Positions 21,770 through 32,639 of a DNA stretch of 64,000 nucleotides are shown here, one piece after another (the stretch's first letter is position 1; every line of letters begins with the position of its first letter). The position numbers and the translations under genes are program-made. Where the stretch lies: positions 124,001 through 188,000 of the forward strand of contig WFMF01000044.1 of the NCBI GenBank assembly GCA_011033025.1, read 5' to 3'. The notes under the pieces are model-generated. The model did not search any database. It was not told the origin of the DNA and saw nothing but the letters and a program-made list of their open reading frames with translations. The DNA is from Beroe forskalii (lineage: Eukaryota > Ctenophora > Nuda > Beroida > Beroidae).

Positions 21770-22564
21770 TCACACGCTGCAATTGTCTCTCAGCTGGCTC
21801 AATTCATCCATCAGATTTTTCGCTGCAGTGCAGCTTGTTGGGGTAAACTCTGTGACATCGCCAGATCTAGACTTCTGCAGGATGGTCCCCCAGGATAGCA
21901 TTTTAGAATCCCCGTGCTTGTCAAACTCGAGAGAACAAAGACCTGCTTCGTAGATCTCTCTAACGTCCTCCGCTGACAGTGTCTTAGCCCACACGTTCAG
22001 ATCCGTCACCTCGCCCCCGAAGTACGCATTGTGGTATCTTGGAGTATGGTTCCCTAATGTCACTCTGTTATATCTGGTGTATTCTATAGTACCGGTAACT
22101 GTCTGCGATTCTACTATCTCTCCGTTCACGTAGTATCGGGCTTCTTCAGAGGCTGCACTGAATGTCAGACAGGCATGGTGCCAGTCCGGTAATACTGCTG
22201 TCACATTGCTGGGTGCAGTTGGGTAGGGGAAGCGGCTGTAAGGTGTAATAACCATATTTTCACAACCCTTTCCACCCAGTTTGAATTTGTTACCACCGTA
22301 AGAAAATACGGTGTTGTAACAGGGGTTTTCTTCTAAATTGCCTCCAGGGTTCTTTATCCAAGCACACACGGAGGCCTTCTGGCTGATAGCCTCCCACTCA
22401 GCAGCTGCTGAGAAGTAGATCCAGGAGTCCGCATTATCCCCAAACCTGATAGCTCTCATCCTGTCCATTAGGAGTGTCAATTTATAGTCTTCATTTAGAG
22501 TGTCTCCATTGCCAAGTGTGCTCAACGTCATGAGACAGACTATCATTGCGATTTTCTTGTTCAT
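21770..22564 (-). CDS. Secreted pentraxin/LamG-like (concanavalin-fold) protein, intronless coding region
   Basis: 264 residues. A signal peptide occupies about 1-20. The rest is one LamG/pentraxin-type beta-sandwich: GDNADSWIYF near the start, ASVCAWIKN, then DWHHACLTF (the pentraxin-like HxC with partner Cys upstream), YYVNGEIVES, and GGEVTDLNVWAKTLSAEDVREIYEAGLC, the usual closing strand-helix motif. A short tail with two cysteines follows (TSCTAAKNL...NCSV). Pentraxins bind phosphorylcholine or glycans through calcium and act in innate recognition; whether calcium residues are conserved is not settled here. The ATG is 7 nt after a TTATTCTAG acceptor-like site, so a 5' UTR intron or spliced leader is likely. 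A 39-bp minisatellite lies directly upstream. Confidence 0.8.
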   Translation of the reverse strand: MNKKIAMIVCLMTLSTLGNGDTLNEDYKLTLLMDRMRAIRFGDNADSWIYFSAAAEWEAISQKASVCAWIKNPGGNLEENPCYNTVFSYGGNKFKLGGKGCENMVITPYSRFPYPTAPSNVTAVLPDWHHACLTFSAASEEARYYVNGEIVESQTVTGTIEYTRYNRVTLGNHTPRYHNAYFGGEVTDLNVWAKTLSAEDVREIYEAGLCSLEFDKHGDSKMLSWGTILQKSRSGDVTEFTPTSCTAAKNLMDELSQLRDNCSV

Positions 22565-22652
22565 GTTTGGTCTAGAATAATATGGGGTTATTAAGTAAGT
22601 AAGTAAATTTCAAGAAAACAAAAGTAACGTTCTGCAATTTAAGTAACTCTCG

Positions 22653-22951
22653 GGCACGCTCAATCCAAGCAATGCGTGGATATACGTACTTGGCACGCTC
22701 AATCCAAGCAATGCGTGGATATACGTGATGGGCACGCTCAATCCAAGCAATGCGTGGATATACGTGATGGGCACGCTCAATCCAAGCAATGCGTGGATGT
22801 GCGTACTTGGCACGCTGAATCCAAGCAATGCGTGGATGTGCGTACTTGGCACGCTGAATCCAAGCAATGCGTGGATATACGTACTTGGCACGCTGAATCC
22901 AAGCAATGCGTTGGGCACGCTCAATCCAAGCAATGCGTGGATATGCGTACT
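22653..22951. repeat. 39-bp minisatellite, eight copies
   Basis: Units begin GGCACGCTCAATCCAAGCAA at 22653, 22692, 22731, 22770, 22809, 22848, 22887 and 22914; the seventh is shortened by 12 bp, so every unit is a multiple of three. This leaves long open frames on both strands encoding 13-residue repeats (LLGLSVPITYIHA on minus). Two subtypes exist (CTCAATCC versus CTGAATCC). It lies about 90 bp upstream of the pentraxin-like ATG. Coding use is unlikely but not excluded. Confidence 0.85.
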
Positions 22952-23684
22952 GCCCTTACAGCGGAGTGTGCAGTGAGGGGATCCCTGACTAACGAAGCAT
23001 CAAAGTTAAAGTAGTGCTTTCCTACACGATTTGACAGAGGTTTAAATTAAATCTATGCAGCAATGATTTGGTGTGGTGACGCTCTCCTCTTAACATGTCA
23101 ACCACATACCTCATACGTCGTTAGGCGGAATGGGCATGTTTATGGGGAATTATTTGTTGGTTTCCTGGTATTTGTTTTTTCAGGAAAATTTTCTTTGAAG
23201 TGGAAGTCTGGAAGTTGTCATCTTTTAGGGCTCGAAATATTTCTAATGTATGACAAATCTTCTTATTGTGCCTGTTTTTTGATCATCGTGATTCAACAGA
23301 TTTACTTCGGACTTGATAGAATTAGATGTCCGTCCTTGATGATTCCTTGGGAATTCCGATGTCTGATTTCCCTGAGAGAATATATTTCAGGTTTGTGCTG
23401 TAAAAATTTATCACTGAATTGAATTGGAAGATTTCACGGATGTACTTGATGGCGCTCGTAGTCTCGTGAAATTTCAACTTCTGATTTCACAGATTTAGAG
23501 GACTTGATGGATGCGCTAGATGATTCCTTGGGAATTCCGACGTCTGATTTCTCTGATGCCACTGCAGGTTCCGCGTTTGGTATTTCAGTATGAGTATTTC
23601 ATCCTCGCGGGAATCCATTAGTTCACTGTTTTCAGTTACTAGCTGTTCACTGTTGTCTGGAATTTCACCACCCTCTTCGTCTTA

Positions 23685-24219
23685 GGGAGCCGTCACATAT
23701 TACGTCAGCTCTATTCGGTCATTTTAACCCCCTCCCCCGTCTGTCAGCATTTGTCATCATTGGCAGACCCCTCCCCTTGCTGACGTCAGTATTGACCAAA
23801 CCACCCTCATAATTATAAAACAAATTTTGGCAATTTCGGATCGAAACATTGCAAATAAAATATCAATCAGGTTAGAGTGGTGTGTCTAATCTTGTTAGAT
23901 TCGTTTGAGATAAACAAAATATGGTTCTACTCGTCTCAGATGAACCAAATTTAATCATCAAATGGTCTGCCACGTGCCTAGTAGTATTAGATTTTTCGAA
24001 TATAAATATATCGCATAGTTTGTTCAAAACAAAATGTCATGGACAAAAACGACAGGAAATCTTATCCTAAGAATGTTAAAATTTCAAAATTTAAGCTGAA
24101 GTGAGCATAGTTCAAACCCCCTCCCTCCCCCTGTCATCAACTGTCACTGATCTGTCAGCATTTGGAAGCCCCCTCCCCCCGTCGGGTGATGACGTAATAT
24201 GTGACTTGTGACGGCTCCC
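23685..24219. mobile_element. PIF/Harbinger-type MITE, family C (535 bp)
   Basis: Ends GGGAGCCGTCACATATTACG and inverted GACGTAATATGTGAC...GGCTCCC, flanked by TTA (23682-23684 and 24220-24222). The interior has C-rich CCCCCTCCCCC blocks near both ends and TGACGTCAG. A 514-bp relative lies at 40167-40680. No coding capacity. Confidence 0.85.
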
Positions 24220-24691
24220 TTACGAAGCCTGTGACTTTTATATCATATCACAATACCCGTGAAATCCGATGCAATCCTTTGCAAAGTCTCTTCTGGTGTC
24301 GTGTTGCCTGCTTCATTATCCAAGGTGCTCGGTGGCTCCAACGCAGCCGATTTATCGCCAGCCAGGGACCCCAGCAACTCCAATTCCTCACCCAGGGCTC
24401 TTATTGTCAAGGTTGTTGAGGGAATAGCTGTCAGTTCATTATCGGAGCATTCATCGTTTTCAGCTGATTTGCTCTCTTTGGCTGGATTAAACTGTATTGC
24501 TGCTCATGGAAGTGATTTTCTCTGAAGCTAGACTTTTCTCGGAGGCAGAGCTCTTAATAGAAGCGACACTTTTCTCGGAAGCTAGGAGCTCTTGACAGAA
24601 GCAACACTTTTCTCGGAAGAGGAACTTTTAACAGATGCAGAGCTTTTCACGGAAGAGCAACATTTGACAGATGTGGCACTTTTTATTAATA

Positions 24692-26278
24692 CAGTCAAAA
24701 TTGGATTTAAAAGTGGACAAATTCTACACCAAGCGATTTTGCATGGATTCTATAGTTTTTTGCATGAAAAATCGATCTAACAACTTTCCACACCCTCTGG
24801 AGTGTGGAAAGTGCCAAAAAAATCGATTTTTAGCTGGCGCAGCCGACTGATATGTAAAAAATCACGTATCTCGGCTCCAGGAAGGTCATGAGACTTCATC
24901 TTGGGCGGAAAATGCGCAATGGCCATGTTTATTGACAATTGTTGACAAAAATATACCTAAAATGCTCAGGAACGGGTAACGGGCGATAAACTGATTTTTG
25001 GGCAGAGCAAGACCTGCATAAGGCGAATTTTATCAGTCCAGGAAGGTCGTAGAGACTTCATGGGGCGGAAAATGTGCGCAATGGCCATGTTTATATACAA
25101 TTCTTCACAAAAATATGCCCTAAAATGCTAAGGAATGGAGTAACGGGTGAAAACTGTTTTTTCGGGCAGACGCAAGACCTGACTTAGGCAAATTTTTATC
25201 TCAGTCCAGGAAGGTCGAGACTTCATCTTGAATGCGGAAAATGGCCATGTGTTTATCTACAATTGTCAACAAAAATATGCCCTAAAATGCTCAGGAATGG
25301 AGTTACGGGCGAAAAACATATTTTTTGGGCAGGCGCAAGACCTGCTTAATAAGGAGAATTTTGTATTTCAGTCTAGGAAGGTCGTAGAAACTTCATCTTA
25401 GGCGGAAAATGTGCGCAATGGCCAAATCAGGTCTTGTGTTGGCCCAAAAAATCAGTTTTTCGCCCGTTACTCCGTTCCTTAGCATTTTAGGGCATATTTT
25501 TGTGAACAATTGTATATAAACATGGCCATTGCGCACATTTTCCGCCCAAGATGAAGTCTCTACGACCTTCCTGGACTGAGATACAAAATTCGCCTTATGC
25601 AGGTCTTGTGTTGGCCCAAAATCAGTTTTTCGCCCGTTACCTGTTCCTTAGCATTTAAGGGCATATTTTTGTGAACAATTGTATATAAACATGGCCATTG
25701 CGCACATTTTCCGCCCAAGATGAAGTCTCTACGACCTTCCTGACTGAGATACAAAATTCGCCTAAATCATGTCTTGCGTTGGCCCAAAAATCAGTTTTTC
25801 ACCCGTTACCCGTTCCTTAGCATTTTAGGGCATATTTTTGTCAACAATTGTATATAAACATGGCCATTGCGCACATTTTCCGCCCAAGATGAAGTCTCTA
25901 CGACCTTCCTGGACTGAGATACAAAATTCGCCTTATGCAGGTCTTGCGCCTGCCCAAAAAATCTGTTTTTCGCCTGTAACTCCGTTCCTGAGCATTTTAG
26001 GGCATATTTTTGTTGACAAGTGTATATAAACATGCTCATTGCGCACATTTTCCGCCCAAGATGAAGTCTCTACGACCTTCCTGAGCCGAGATACGATTTT
26101 TTACATATCAGTTGGCTGCGCCTCGGCTAAAAATCGATTTTTCGGCACTTTCCACACTCTGGAGAGGTGTGGAAAGTTGTTAGATCGATTTTTCATGCAA
26201 AAAACTATAGAATCCATGCAAAATCGCTTGGTGTAGAATTTGTCCACTTTTTACCCCTTTTTGCGGCAGATTTGACTG
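24692..26278. mobile_element. Tc1/mariner-type foldback with 4+4 inverted ~167-bp units
   Basis: Flanked by TA with ends CAGTCAAA (24692) and TTTGACTG (26278). CAGT termini at TA sites are typical of Tc1/mariner. Terminal arms of about 180 bp (including CAACTTTCCACACC and AAATCGATTTTTAGC) are mirrored at 24702-24880 and 26080-26260. Inside, units of 161-169 bp marked by CCAGGAAGGTC start near 24877, 25038, 25206 and 25373, and four inverted units carry GACCTTCCTG near 25564, 25733, 25902 and 26074. Strand switch is near 25433. No transposase. Confidence 0.85.
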
Positions 26279-26718
26279 TATTATATTTATATGGAATTGG
26301 AAGTGTCACTTTTGCAGATTCATTGCTTTTCAAAGAAGCTGTGCTTCCTACAAAAGACAAACTGGGTGACTTCACCAGGAACTTTTCTTCCTCGCATTAT
26401 TCTTCTTCTTCAGTGATTTCTTTTTTTTTCTTTCACTGAGGCTGGGAATCGGCTGCTTTGGTCACGAAGAGAACGGACCGATGTGACCGGCCTCTTCACA
26501 GGTTCATCTGCCAGTGCTGGCATTTTCTTATAAGAGGTTTGAGCTTCAGCAATATTCCCACTCTCAGTCTCAGTTACACCTGAAATTGAGACGGTCTTGA
26601 AACAGCTGTTTCATATCCATCGTTGATCAAAAGTTTGAAGGTTTGAATAAAAAGTAACCAGTAATAAGCATCTTTACATCTAAAATATTCTTGGGATTTT
26701 CGTACTACAATGTTGATA

Positions 26719-27233
26719 CCTTAGGAGGTCTATTTATATGGGTCGAAATTGCGGTGTTTGAAATTTTGTTAGGTTGAAAATATGGAGATTTTTTTCAAAA
26801 ATCCCCAAATTTCACCCACCAAATAAAATTGGGTGATTTTTCTAACTTTTGCTGACAAATGAAAGATTTTTTGCGGAAAACAATGGAAAAATAGATTAAT
26901 TCTAATATTACAAATCGAATTCTTGATCGTCTTCTTGTGCCTCATTGAAATTCAAAATTTAGAACAGTAATTAATATTAATTACTGTTCTAAATTTTTGA
27001 ATTTCAATTGTTTAAACCATTTGACTTTGACTAAATTATCTGTAACTATCTGAAAACTCATCTCTGAAACGAAATTGTACTGTTTTAGTACAGATAGTTC
27101 AAGAAATTTCGAGAGCGGGTTGAATTAAATCGGGGAGTAAAATTGTGGCGGGCAAAATTTTGGTAGGTTGAAAATATGGGGATTTTTTCGAAAAATCCCC
27201 AAATTACAACCTTTATAAATAGACCTCCTAAGG
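26719..27233. mobile_element. TA-flanked MITE, family D (515 bp)
   Basis: Ends CCTTAGGAGGTCTATTTATA and its inverted copy, flanked by TA. Sub-terminal GAAAATATGG(A/G)GATTTTTT blocks are also inverted at both ends, and a perfect internal palindrome (TTAGAACAGTAATTAATATT and mirror, about 26958-26998) lies inside. Non-coding. Confidence 0.8.
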
Positions 27234-27371
27234 TAAAATAGGTACCTTATCGGACATTATTATCACGAACATTACTGTCACGCTGAGCACCTCAGCATGA
27301 ATATTAATTTAGTAAGAATGTATTTTAATTCAATGAACAAGATCTCATTAAAAAGTAATTAATTAATTGAA

Positions 27372-30300
27372 AAACGGTGACTTGTTAACAACGGCACCTC
27401 GTTAACAACGGTACTTCGTCAACAATTGCAAAGGTACCTCGTTAACAATGGAACCTTATTAACAACGGTACCTTTCTTAACAGCGGAACGTATATTAACA
27501 ATGGGACCTTTATTACCGGGGGGAGGGGGGTGTCACTGTCCCAATTGTCCCAAACTCAAGAAAAAGTGGATTGGGACAGGGACAAATGGGACAATTGGGA
27601 CAAATGGGACATTTGGGACAAATGGGACATTTGGGACAAATGGGACAGTGAAAATGGAATAAATGGGACTCAAAACAGTGACTGCGGACTGGGAAAATTG
27701 GGACATTTGGGACAAATGGGACAATTGGGACGAATGGGACAGAGAAAATAGACCAATTGGTACTCAAAAAAGTTAATGCGGACTGGGACAAATGGGACAT
27801 TTGGGACAATTGGGACAAAAGTGACAGAGACAACTGGGGCTCAAATGATTTTGTTTTGCAGACAAACACAACCAAAATACGTACTTAGTATAGTAGTAGG
27901 AATATAACTTTCATTTCAATGATAAAAAAAATCTTGGATCAATGTAAAAATGATAAATGACTGATTTTTTCAACTTTTTGTTTGTCCCAATTGTCCCAAA
28001 TGTCCCATTTGTCCCAAAAACCAGTCCCAAACTCAAAAAAAGTAAATTGGGACTGGGAAAATTGGGACAATTGGGACAGTGAAACTCCCCCCATTAACAA
28101 CAGTACCTTTGTTAACAACGGTGCCTTAGTTAACAACAGTACCTTTGTTAACATTGGTAGCTTTGTTAACAACATTATCTTCGTTAACAACGGTACCTTA
28201 ATTGTTAACAGTGGTGCCTCGTTAGCAACGCACCGGACCTTATTGACAACGGTACCTCGTTAACATTAACAAAGGTTATACACCGTTGACAACGGTACCT
28301 CATCGACAACGGTACCTTATTGACAACGGTACTTAATCAGCAACAGTTGAACGGTACCTCGTTAACAACGGTATCTTATTAACAACGGTACCTCGTTAAC
28401 AACGTATCTTATTAACAACGTAACCTCGTTAACAACGGTACCTGATTAACAACGGTACCTTATAACAACGGTACCTTATTAACAACGGTACCTTATCAAC
28501 AACGGTCCCTTACTAACAACGTGACCTCATTAACAACGGTACCTTATTAACAACGGTACCTCATTAACAACGGTACCTTACTAACGACGGTACCTTATTA
28601 TAACGGTACCTTATTATAACGGTACCTTATTAACAGCGGTACCTTATTAACAACGGTACCTTATTAACAACGGTACCTCGTTAGCAACGGCACCTTATTA
28701 ACAACGGTACCTTATTAACAACGTTACCTTATTAACAACGGTACCTTATTTACAACGGACAACGGTACCTTATTAGCTACGGTACCTTATTAGCAACGGA
28801 ACCTTATTAGCAACGGTACCTTATTAACAAGGTTACCTCATTAACAACGGTACCTCGTTATCAACGGTACCTCGTTATCAACGGTACCTTATTATCAACG
28901 TTACCCTATTAACAACGGTACCTTATTAACAACGGTACCTTATTAACAACGGTACCTTATTAACAACGGTACCTTATTAATAACGGTACCTTATTAACAA
29001 CGGTGCCTTATCAACAACGGTACCTTATTAACAACGGTATCTTATTAACAACGATACCTTATTAACAACGGTACCTCATTAACAACGGTACCTTATTAAC
29101 AACGGTACCTTATTAGCAACGGTACCTTATTAACAACGGCACCTTATTAACAACTGTACCTTATTAACAACGCTGGAGAGGAGGCATTATTAACAACAAT
29201 TGGACAAGGCGAAATGATAACTAATGACCAGACCCGTAGCGCATGCCCTTATATATTATGATGACAACGGTACCTCGTTAACATTAACAAAGGTTATACA
29301 CCGTTGACAACGGTACCTCATCGACAACGGTACCTTATTGACAACGGTACTTAATCAGCAACAGTTGAACGGTACCTCGTTAACAACATTACCTCGGTAA
29401 CAACGGTACCTTATTAACAACGGTACCTTATTAACAACGGTACCTTATGAACAACGGTACCTTATTAACAACGGTACCTTATTAACAACGGTACCTTATG
29501 AACAACGGTACCTTATTAACAACGGTACCTTATTAACAACGGTACCTTATAACAACGGTACCTTATTAACAACGGTACCTTATTTACAACGGTACCTTAT
29601 TAACAACGGTTCCTTACTAACAACGTTACCTTATTAACAATGGTACTTTATTAACAAGGGTACCTCATTAACAACGGTACCTTACTAACGACGGTACCTT
29701 ATTATAACGGTACCTTATTATAACGGTACCTCATTAACAGCGGTACGTTATTAACAACGGTACCTTGTTAACAACGGCACCTTATTAACAACGTTACCCT
29801 ATTAACAACGGTACCTTATTAACAATGGTACCTTATAACAACGGTACCTTATTAACAACGCGAACGGTACCTTATTAACAACGGTTCCTTACTAACAACG
29901 TCACCTTATTAACAACGTCACCTTATTAACAACGGTATCCTTATTAGCAACGGTACCTTATTAGCAACAGTACCTTATTAGCAACGGTACCTTATTAGCA
30001 ACGGTACCTTATTAACAAGGGTACCTCATTAACAACGGTACCTCGTTATCAACGGTACCTCGTTATCAACGGTACCTCGTTATCAACGGTACCTTATTAA
30101 CAACGTTACCCTATTAACAACGGTACCTTATTAACAACGGTACCTTATAACAACGGTACCTTATTAACAACGCGAACGGTACCTTATTAACAACGGTTCC
30201 TTACTAACAACGTCACCTTTTTAACAACGGTACCTCATTAACAACGGTACCTTACTAACGACGGTACCTTATTATAACGGTACCTTATTAACAACGGTGC

Positions 30301-30908
30301 CTTATCAACAACGGTACCTTATTAGCAACGGTACCTTATTAGCAACGGTACCTTATTAGCAACGGTACCTTATTAGCAACGGTACCTTATTAGCAACGGT
30401 ACCTTATTAACAAGGGTACCTCATTAACAACGGTACCTCGTTATCAACGGTACCTCGTTATCAACGGTATCTCGTTATCAACGGTACCTCGTTATCAACG
30501 GTACCCTATTAACAACGGTACCTTATTGACAACGGTACCTTATTAACAACGGTACCTCGTTATCAACGGTACCTCGTTATCAACGGTACCTCGTTATCAA
30601 CGGTACCCTATTAACAACGGTACCTTATTAACAATGGTACCTTATTAACAACGGTACCTTATTAATAAGGTGACCTTATTAACAACGGTACCTTATTAAC
30701 AACGGTACCTTATTAACAACGGTACCTTATTAACAACGGTACCTTATTAGCAACGGTACCTTATTAACAACGGTACCTTATTAACAACGGTACCTTATTA
30801 ACAATGGTACCTTATTAACAACGCTGGAGACGAGGCATTATTAACAACAATTGGACAAGGCGAAATGATAACTAATGACCAGACCCGTAGCGCATGCCCT
30901 TATATATG
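27372..30908. repeat. 17-bp satellite (GGTACCTTATTAACAAC) with higher-order duplication
   Basis: Well over 150 copies of GGTACCTTATTAACAAC and close variants (CTCGTTA, TATTAGC, TTATAAC). A higher-order pattern is visible: a block containing CATTAACAAAGGTTATACAC at about 28264 recurs at about 29280, and a unique block from GGAGA(G/C)GAGGCATTATTAA to GTAGCGCATGCCCTTATATA at about 29174-29260 recurs at 30825-30907. So units of about 1.0 and 1.65 kb lie in tandem. The first 145 bp are separated from the rest by a foldback at 27517-28092. No coding capacity. Confidence 0.92.
27517..28092. mobile_element. Foldback element of TTGGGACAAATGGGACA repeats inserted in the satellite
   Basis: Ends in G-runs (CCGGGGGGAGGGGGGTGTCA) and an inverted GACAGTGAAACTCCCCCC. 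The interior is alternating TGGGACAAATGGGACAATTG and TGTCCCAATTGTCCCAAA, with CAAACTCAAGAAAAAGT at the left mirrored at the right. Satellite sequence with TTATTA / ATTAAC continues on both sides, so it inserted after the satellite arose. ATTA may be the target duplication. Confidence 0.75.
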
Positions 30909-31141
30909 ATGGCTGACACCACTCATTCATCTATGACGAACGGCTGCGTATGCACATTCCGCATACCAACTCTATGCCGTTGACACCACTTGGGACCCAA
31001 TCAAGCATGACGATTGACGTTACGTACACATACCACGATTATGACCTTGACACCACTCAACATCAAATCAGGCATGACGAACAGCCACATTTGCCCATTC
31101 CACATACCGACATACCGTTGGATTGCAATGTGCACTTTTTG
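30909..31141. other. Short unannotated stretch right of the satellite
   Basis: Contains degenerate tandem units around TTGACACCACT...CATGACGA (about 30912-31100, roughly 55-75 bp spacing). No gene. Confidence 0.45.
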
Positions 31142-31379
31142 GGGATCGTTCACATATTACGTAAAATCACCTTGTCTGACGTCGTCAGACCCATTATTTA
31201 AATGGCGCGCGCGAGGGGGTCAGGCAACGCCTGACAAAAATCACCTAGAGGGGGAGGGGGTTTCTGAATGATTACGTTACATGTTATTGTAACAAATACA
31301 ACTACTGTAAACTTGATTACGAGGGGGGGGGGGGGTTGAAATCGGCCAAAAATTGATTACGTAATATGTGAACGATCCC
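31142..31379. mobile_element. PIF/Harbinger-type MITE, family C2 (238 bp)
   Basis: Ends GGGATCGTTCACATATTACG and its inverted copy, flanked by TTG and TTA, a near-match to the TTA duplication of family C. The interior (TACGTTACATGTTATTGTAA) matches the right part of the element at 44328-44779. Confidence 0.75.
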
Positions 31380-31732
31380 TTAGTATGATTTTACCCTACC
31401 CTCCGCCGCGCGCCATTTTTTCCGCGGGGCCGGGGAGTCTGCAACACGACCCTCCAAATTTCCGAGTGTTGCGCGCTAGGGATGGGTGAAATCCATCTAG
31501 CATTCTAGCACTTTTCACCTAACTACCGAAACCCCTCCATTTCCCTTTGTCACCTGCTGATGGGACACCTACATCGCAGATGGCAGGGAGACCTTACAAC
31601 TGTAGGGTAACCGCGGATGATTCACTGAATTAGAAAATCGATGTACAGTATTTTGTTATGTTTGTAGTAATACCCATACACCTCTATAACAGATAAGACA
31701 TTGGATTTGCTATTGGTAGGTACCATATTCAG

Positions 31733-32066
31733 TGCGCTCGACGGACGTTGCCCCGTCTATTTCTTCTGACTGGATGGCTGACGGGCGAGGTTGCAAAGTG
31801 ACGTCCAAATGTGGAACGTTGCGCCGCGCGCGCGGGTAGGGTAACATCCTACGACAGTGCGCAATCTACCATGATTCCTGAATCGGATTGGGGAGAACTG
31901 AGCAGTCGTTGTTTCAAGCGACAGTTTTGCTAATCGCATGCCACGTTACGGTACGACTTCGTAGGATGTTACCCTACCCTCGCGCGCGGCGCAACGTTCC
32001 ACATTTGGACGTCACTTTGCAGCCATCCAGTCAGAAGAAATAGACGGGGCAACGTCCGTCGAGGTA
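31733..32066. mobile_element. GC-rich foldback around GTTGCGCCGCGCGCG
   Basis: The left arm (about 31738-31858: GACGGACGTTGCCCCGTCTA, AGTGACGTCCAAATGTGGAA, GGTAGGGTAACATCCTACGA) is mirrored at about 31957-32062. The right arm lacks a short GACGGGCGAGGTT-like piece. The spacer is about 100 bp. Target duplication not resolved. Confidence 0.65.
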
Positions 32067-32639
32067 CGACTACGTACGTACGTCGTTTCGCGGTTATTTA
32101 GTCGTTTAGACTGAAAACTACAAATCGTTGATAGATACGAGCGTGTTACGTATATTGTGCATGTTGCGCGCGCGCGTGTAAGCGAAAGCAGCCTTAAATT
32201 TTGAACATGGAGATTGCGGCCACAAATGTTTCGTCTTTTTTTTTTAAATATGCCCGTAAAATACTGCAGTCAGTCGCAAACTGTGATCGCTCAATTTTCG
32301 CATTTATTGCGCTAATAAAGGTCAAATGACAAAAGCTTATTGCAGAGTACTGCCTTTCATATCTTCGGATGAAGTACTACCAACCGGAACAAGTGGACAG
32401 CCTGGAAGAACACTACAATACAACTTTTGGAAACACAATCCTTTACCCTAGTGCGTAGTCCCCAGCCCTAACGATTACCCTATTCCCTGGGTATCACACA
32501 AAATCACCTAACTCTTAGCACGAAGAACACCACTATACAATTGAGGAAACATAATACCTCATCTTAACTTCTTAACCATTACCCTGGTCATAACTTAAAA
32601 CCTAGATATTGATACTGAACCGGTGAATACACCTATTTT
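32067..32639. other. Unannotated stretch
   Basis: No gene or structured repeat was recognised apart from duplicated phrases near 32420-32580 (ACACTACAATACAACTTTTGGAAACACAATCC-like motifs repeated once). Confidence 0.4.

Larger units (their letters stand above)
23370..26579 (-). pseudogene. Decayed Lys/Ser/Glu-rich protein gene interrupted by two transposons
   Basis: Three minus-strand pieces read as one low-complexity protein. Piece 1 (26579 down to about 26281) follows a TTTCAG acceptor and reads VTETESGNIAEAQTSYKKMP and on, with a frameshift in an A9 run and an in-frame TAA. Piece 2 (24690 to 24223) has SSASVKSSSSEKSVASVKSS-type repeats with more frameshifts, then a clean stretch ESKSAENDECSDNELTAIPS to TTPEETLQRIASDF. 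Piece 3 (about 23681 to 23370) repeats SDVGIPKESS. A Tc1-type foldback separates pieces 1 and 2, a PIF/Harbinger-type MITE pieces 2 and 3. Some breaks could be assembly errors in homopolymers or small introns. No domain recognised. Confidence 0.5.

Noticed and set aside
22653-22951. Regularly spaced repeats as a CRISPR array
   Set aside because: The units are contiguous with no unique spacers, and the region is animal nuclear DNA. The same applies to the 22-bp array at 52765-53053 and the 16-bp array at 5683-5766.
23063-23422. 119-codon plus-strand frame
   Set aside because: It lies opposite the decayed minus-strand Lys/Ser-rich region, whose KESS repeats explain the openness.
27426-28263. 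Open frames with WDKWDNWDKWD-like repeats
   Set aside because: They are translations of TTGGGACAAATGGGACA repeats.
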